From Mycolicibacterium parafortuitum (GTDB lineage Bacteria; Actinomycetota; Actinomycetes; Mycobacteriales; Mycobacteriaceae): 64,000 bases of DNA. Shown piece by piece: positions 60,743 through 64,000 of this stretch (the stretch's first letter is position 1; each line of letters begins with the position of its first letter). Location of the stretch: the NCBI RefSeq assembly GCF_010725485.1, contig NZ_AP022598.1, forward strand, positions 4,340,001-4,404,000, given 5' to 3'. The notes beneath the pieces are model-generated. The model was not told where the DNA came from, did no database searches, and saw nothing but the letters and a program-made list of their open reading frames with translations. Position numbers and translations under genes: made by a program.

Positions 60743-61876
60743 CTAGACGCTGGCGGCCTCGTTGAGGTCGTTGAGCCGGCCGGTTGCCTCGAGGTACTCC
60801 TGGACCCAGCGCTCGATCACCGTCGCGGTCTTCTCGACCTTGGTGAACTGGCCGACCACCTGGCCGATCGGGTTGAACGCGACGTCGACCGACTCGTTCG
60901 GGTATTTGTGCGTGGCGGCCACCGCCATACCCGAGACCATGTACTGCAGCGGCATGCCGAGCGGCTTCGGGTTGTTCGGGTCCTCCCACGCCTCGGTCCA
61001 CTCGTTGCGCAGCATCCGCGCCGGCTTGCCGGTGAACGAGCGGCTGCGCACGGTGTCGCGGCTGCCGGCCTTGATGTAGGCCTCGTGCTGAACCGGGGTG
61101 TTCTCCGACTCCTCGACCATCACCCACTGCGAACCGGTCCACGCGCCCTGCGCGCCGAGCGCCAGCGCCGCGGCGATCTGCTGGCCGCTGCCGATGCCGC
61201 CGGCCGCCAGCACCGGCACCGGTGCGACCTCCTTGACCACCTGGGGCCACAACACGATCGACCCGACCTCGCCGCAGTGGCCGCCGGCCTCGCCGCCCTG
61301 GGCGATGATGATGTCCACGCCGGCATCGGCGTGCTTGCGGGCCTGGGACGGCGAACCGCACAGCGCGGCGACCACCCGGCCGGCCTCGTGGATGTGCTTG
61401 ATCATGTCCGCGGGCGGGGTGCCGAGCGCGTTGGCGATCATCGTGACCTTCGGGTGCCGCAGCGCGACCTCGACCTGCGGGGTGGCGGTCGCCTCGGTCC
61501 AGCCCAGCAGTTGCAGCGCATCGTCGTCGCTGTGATCGACCGGCACACCGTGGTCGGACAGGATCTTCTTCGCGAAGTCGATGTGCTCGTCGGGGACCAG
61601 GTCGTTGAGCGTCTTCTTGAGCACCTCGGGATCCATGTCGGAGGCATCCATGCCCTCGTACTTGTTCGGGATCACGATGTCCACCCCGTACGGGTGGTCG
61701 CCGATGTTCTCATCGATCCAGTTCAGCTCGATCTCGAGCTGCTCAGGGGTGAAGCCGACCGCGCCGAGCACGCCGAAGCCGCCCGCCTTGCTGACGGCGA
61801 CGACGACGTCCCGGCAGTGGGTGAACGCGAAGATCGGGAATTCGATGCCGAGTTGGTCGCACAGGGGAGTATGCAT
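60743..61876 (-). CDS. Nitronate monooxygenase-like flavoprotein
   Basis: 377 residues from the ATG at 61876, with AGGAG upstream. AGGFGVLGA near the N-terminus, IIAQGGEAGGHCGEVGS (FMN phosphate and catalytic His region) and VLAAGGIGSGQQIAAALALGAQG are signature segments of 2-nitropropane dioxygenase/nitronate monooxygenase TIM barrels. It binds FMN; substrate unknown. A perfect KstR-type motif lies 44 bases upstream, hinting at a link to sterol metabolism like that of nearby cyp125. Confidence 0.85.
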   Translation of the reverse strand: MHTPLCDQLGIEFPIFAFTHCRDVVVAVSKAGGFGVLGAVGFTPEQLEIELNWIDENIGDHPYGVDIVIPNKYEGMDASDMDPEVLKKTLNDLVPDEHIDFAKKILSDHGVPVDHSDDDALQLLGWTEATATPQVEVALRHPKVTMIANALGTPPADMIKHIHEAGRVVAALCGSPSQARKHADAGVDIIIAQGGEAGGHCGEVGSIVLWPQVVKEVAPVPVLAAGGIGSGQQIAAALALGAQGAWTGSQWVMVEESENTPVQHEAYIKAGSRDTVRSRSFTGKPARMLRNEWTEAWEDPNNPKPLGMPLQYMVSGMAVAATHKYPNESVDVAFNPIGQVVGQFTKVEKTATVIERWVQEYLEATGRLNDLNEAASV

Positions 61877-61919
61877 AGTCCGCTCCTGGTATGGCCATGG
61901 GGAACACAAGTAGGAAAAC

Positions 61920-61933
61920 TGAAACGTGTTCTA
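61920..61933. promoter_or_regulatory. KstR-type operator
   Basis: TGAAACGTGTTCTA fits the KstR consensus TnnAACnnGTTnnA at every fixed position. It lies upstream of the nitronate monooxygenase start and touches the last three bases of the HAD phosphatase gene. Confidence 0.6.
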
Positions 61934-62722
61934 CTTTATTACACCGAGTAGGCCGCCGTGATTGCCCTTGCCCGGATTGACCACCTTGAGCACCGGCCAG
62001 CCCCGTTCGGCCGCCATCGCCGCCAGTTCGCGCCGCGGGTTGACCGGGCGCGGATAGCCCACCAGCGTCATCAGCGCGATGTCCTCGTTGCCATCGGCGT
62101 AGAAGTAGCTGTTCTCCAGCGTCACGTCGTGCTGCTCGCAGAATCCCTGCACCGCGGCGGCCTTGCGGCGCCCCCAGATCACCGGACGCGCGATACGGCC
62201 GGTCAGCCTGCCGCCTGCGTCGACCTCGAAGTGGTTGCACAGCACGTGGTCGATCTCCAGATATCGGGCTACCGGCTCGGCGTGGATGGTCAACGCCGAC
62301 GAACTCATCACGACGGTGTGCCCGCGGCGCTGATGGGCCAGCACGATCTCGTGCATCGCCGGGAACAGCCGCGACTGGACCCGCTCGGTGAACAGTCGCT
62401 CGCCGACGACGTCGAGATCTTCCAGCGATTCCCCGCGCAGATATCCGGCGGCGCGCTCGAGCAACCTGGCGAAGTTCACTCTGCCCAGCCGGTACCGCAT
62501 CGCCGCCTCGATCACCCCGGTGACCTCTCCGATGCGGGCCTGTCTGCGCCGGATGCGATCCCCGGCGTGCGCGGTGGCGGTGAATCCGTCGACGAGCGTG
62601 CCGTCCAGGTCGAAGAACGCGCCGATCGCGGGTCCGGCCGGACCGGCCTCGATCTCGGCGACCGGGTCGATCGAGGTCGCCGCGTCTGACGGGCCCATAT
62701 GCTCCTCACGTAGGGTCCCCAT
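61931..62722 (-). CDS. HAD-superfamily IB phosphatase (SerB-like)
   Basis: 263 residues from the ATG at 62722 (GGAGG upstream; ATG at 62698, also with GAGGAG, would give 255). FFDLDGTLVDG (near residue 36) is HAD motif I with the nucleophilic Asp, VVMSSSALTIHA motif II and YADGNEDIALM motif III. The IB subfamily includes phosphoserine phosphatases and relatives found beside lipid acyltransferases in mycobacteria. Substrate unknown. Confidence 0.83.
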   Translation of the reverse strand: MGTLREEHMGPSDAATSIDPVAEIEAGPAGPAIGAFFDLDGTLVDGFTATAHAGDRIRRRQARIGEVTGVIEAAMRYRLGRVNFARLLERAAGYLRGESLEDLDVVGERLFTERVQSRLFPAMHEIVLAHQRRGHTVVMSSSALTIHAEPVARYLEIDHVLCNHFEVDAGGRLTGRIARPVIWGRRKAAAVQGFCEQHDVTLENSYFYADGNEDIALMTLVGYPRPVNPRRELAAMAAERGWPVLKVVNPGKGNHGGLLGVIK

Positions 62723-62940
62723 GCTGCCTCCGGGGCGGTGACCGGCGTATATCGCGTAGCCACCCGCCACGTGACAAGCCATGCTACGGGCGTCACGAGG
62801 GGTCCTGGTTTAATCTGTGGCCTGGTCGCCGCAACCGCCACGGTAGGTTGGTCTTGCCGGGTTCAGGATGCAGCCTGCGCGAGTGCACTGATCTGTGCTC
62901 TCGCAGAATGCGACGAGCGGCCTGACATGGAAGGTGAACC

Positions 62941-63324
62941 TTGGACGAGCAAGCAGCCGAAGGCACGAACGCCTCAGCGGCTTCGAATTGTGTCGTCACG
63001 CAGCGCTGGGTCGACCGGACGGCTGTCGTCGCGGTGGCCGGCGTCGTCGACATGCTGACCTCCCCGCAGCTGGAGACGGCGATCGACGAGGCACTGGAGC
63101 AGAAGCCCGGCGCGGTCGTGATCGATTTCACCGAGGTGGAGTTCCTCGCGTCGGCCGGTATGGGGGTTCTGGTCGCCGCGCACGATAAAGCCGGTTCAGA
63201 GGTCGCGATCAGCGTGGTCGCCGACGGTCCCGCCACGAGCCGCCCGCTCAAGCTGGTCGGCATCGCCGACATCGTCGCGCTGTACGCCAGCCTCGACGAA
63301 GCCCTCGCGGCCCGCGACACGTAG
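62941..63324 (+). CDS. Anti-anti-sigma factor (STAS domain)
   Basis: 127 residues from the TTG at 62941, with GGAAGG upstream. The STAS core includes VDMLTSPQLETAID and FLASAGMGVLVAAH, where the Ser in LASAG is the usual phosphorylation site. Such proteins bind the partner kinase and release a stress sigma factor. The partner gene lies 45 bases downstream. Confidence 0.85.
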   Translation: MDEQAAEGTNASAASNCVVTQRWVDRTAVVAVAGVVDMLTSPQLETAIDEALEQKPGAVVIDFTEVEFLASAGMGVLVAAHDKAGSEVAISVVADGPATSRPLKLVGIADIVALYASLDEALAARDT

Positions 63325-63369
63325 GAAAGCCGCTTAGGAACGTGTCGGGTGGGGTAGCCAGCGACTGCC

Positions 63370-63816
63370 ATGATCGATGCCATGCCTCCGACTGAGGTCG
63401 CCAACGCCGAACGCTTCGAACGGTTCGGCCTCGACGCCGATGCCGGAGTCGTGGCGCGTGTCCGCCAGGAGTTCACCGACTGGCTGCGCCAGTTCTTCAC
63501 CCTCGACGATGTGCGCCGTAGCGACATGGTGCTCGCGGTCAACGAGGCGCTGGCCAACGCGGCCGAGTTCGCCTATGTGCAGAGCGACCGTCCTGGCACC
63601 ATCGATTTCCAGGCCGAGTACGACGCTGCCACGCAGACGCTGTCGGTGTGCGTCGAGGACCGCGGCATGTGGCGCAAGCGCCAGACCGAACCGGCCCCCA
63701 GAACCCGCGGGCGGGGGATCCCGCTGATGGAGACGCTGTCCGACCACGCGGTCATCGAACCCTCGACCAGCGGCACCACGGTCAAGATGCAGTGGCAGGG
63801 TGTTCCCCGCCGCTGA
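63370..63816 (+). CDS. Anti-sigma factor serine kinase (RsbW-like HATPase)
   Basis: 148 residues. NEALANAAEF is the N box, VEDRGMW the G1 box and RGRGIPLME the G2 box of the GHKL ATP-binding fold. It probably phosphorylates the STAS protein encoded upstream and holds a SigF/SigB-type factor; no sigma gene is in the window. Confidence 0.85.
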   Translation: MIDAMPPTEVANAERFERFGLDADAGVVARVRQEFTDWLRQFFTLDDVRRSDMVLAVNEALANAAEFAYVQSDRPGTIDFQAEYDAATQTLSVCVEDRGMWRKRQTEPAPRTRGRGIPLMETLSDHAVIEPSTSGTTVKMQWQGVPRR

Positions 63817-64000
63817 TCACCGAGGCCGGTAGGTGCCCTTACCCGTCACCAGCGGCAGGTCCAGCGTGGTGCGGATCCCCGGGGCGGCGTCGATGACGTC
63901 CGGGATCGCGTTGACGATGCGCCCCGCGGCGGCCAGGATCGCCGCATAGTTGTGGTCCCCGTTGCGGCTGGTCGGACAGATGTCCATCACGTAGGACGGC
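63817..64000 (-). CDS. C-terminal fragment of an unidentified protein
   Basis: The last 61 codons of a leftward gene end at TGA (63819-63817), directly next to the kinase stop. The visible end includes SYVMDICPTSRNGDHNY, IVNAIPDVIDAAPGIRTT and VTGKGTYRPR. I do not recognise the family; the rest lies beyond the edge. Confidence 0.6.
   Translation of the reverse strand, partial: PSYVMDICPTSRNGDHNYAAILAAAGRIVNAIPDVIDAAPGIRTTLDLPLVTGKGTYRPR

Noticed and set aside
60743..61876. Assignment of the nitronate monooxygenase as IpdC (Rv3553)
   Set aside because: The N-terminus (FPIFAFTHCRDVVVAVSKAG) does not look like the Rv3553 type, so only a general family name is given.
1..64000. CRISPR array, tRNA, rRNA, insertion sequence or phage genes
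   Set aside because: No spaced direct repeats, no transposase or integrase motifs, and no RNA-gene signatures were found by reading; the NRPS repeats are duplicated modules.

Overview
The window is GC-rich mycobacterial DNA, most likely from a rapidly growing Mycobacterium (Mycolicibacterium). Support comes from a 19 kDa-antigen (LpqH) type lipoprotein, a CYP125-type sterol hydroxylase, a MAS-like polyketide synthase, a fatty-acyl-AMP ligase (FAAL), and methyltransferases closely resembling the mycobacterial rhamnosyl O-methyltransferase Rv2959c. No rRNA, tRNA, insertion sequence, integrase or CRISPR array was seen.

About 53 kb (1-53,400) reads as one biosynthetic island for a glycosylated lipopeptide of the glycopeptidolipid (GPL) type. 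Left arm (1-26.7 kb): an edge-cut acyltransferase-like gene, a sulfotransferase, six paralogous GT1 glycosyltransferases (2245, 11895, 16889, 18249, 19526, 25466), a DrrABC-like ABC exporter, five sugar or lipid O-methyltransferase candidates (6336, 13976-, 21615-, 22957, 24700), two paralogous Gfo/Idh/MocA oxidoreductases, a GMC oxidoreductase, a nucleotide-sugar dehydrogenase followed by a UDP-glucuronate-decarboxylase-like SDR, and a second SDR epimerase. Centre (27.0-44.4 kb): an mbtH-NRPS-NRPS operon with tandem CRP-like sites upstream. The domain order is C-A-T-E, then C-A-T-C-A-T-C-A-T-E-C-T: four adenylation domains, with a final condensation-carrier pair that has no adenylation or release domain. 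Right arm (44.4-53.4 kb): a MAS-like KS-AT-DH-ER-KR-ACP synthase read leftwards with a small membrane methyltransferase, and a divergent FAAL.

Proposed pathway: the FAAL and PKS make the acyl chain, the NRPS pair adds a tetrapeptide, and the glycosyltransferases decorate it with sugars that are methylated, perhaps oxidised and sulfated; the ABC exporter may move the product. The adenylation codes (Thr-like, Ser-like?, unassigned, Thr-like), with epimerases after residues 1 and 4, do not fit the classical Phe-Thr-Ala-alaninol GPL. They recall serine/threonine-containing GPLs such as that of M. xenopi. The PKS lacks the usual catalytic residues of its AT (His to Asn) and DH (His to Tyr, Asp to Glu), which would favour a 3-hydroxyacyl product if it is active at all.

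From 53.4 kb rightwards the genes look like ordinary chromosome: LpqH-like lipoprotein, AhpD-like protein, XRE/MmyB-type regulator, small membrane protein, CYP125, a secreted Pro/Ala-rich protein, a molybdopterin oxidoreductase with its overlapping TetR regulator, a nitronate monooxygenase-like flavoprotein behind a KstR-type operator, a HAD phosphatase, and an anti-anti-sigma/anti-sigma pair. An unidentified gene is cut by the right edge.
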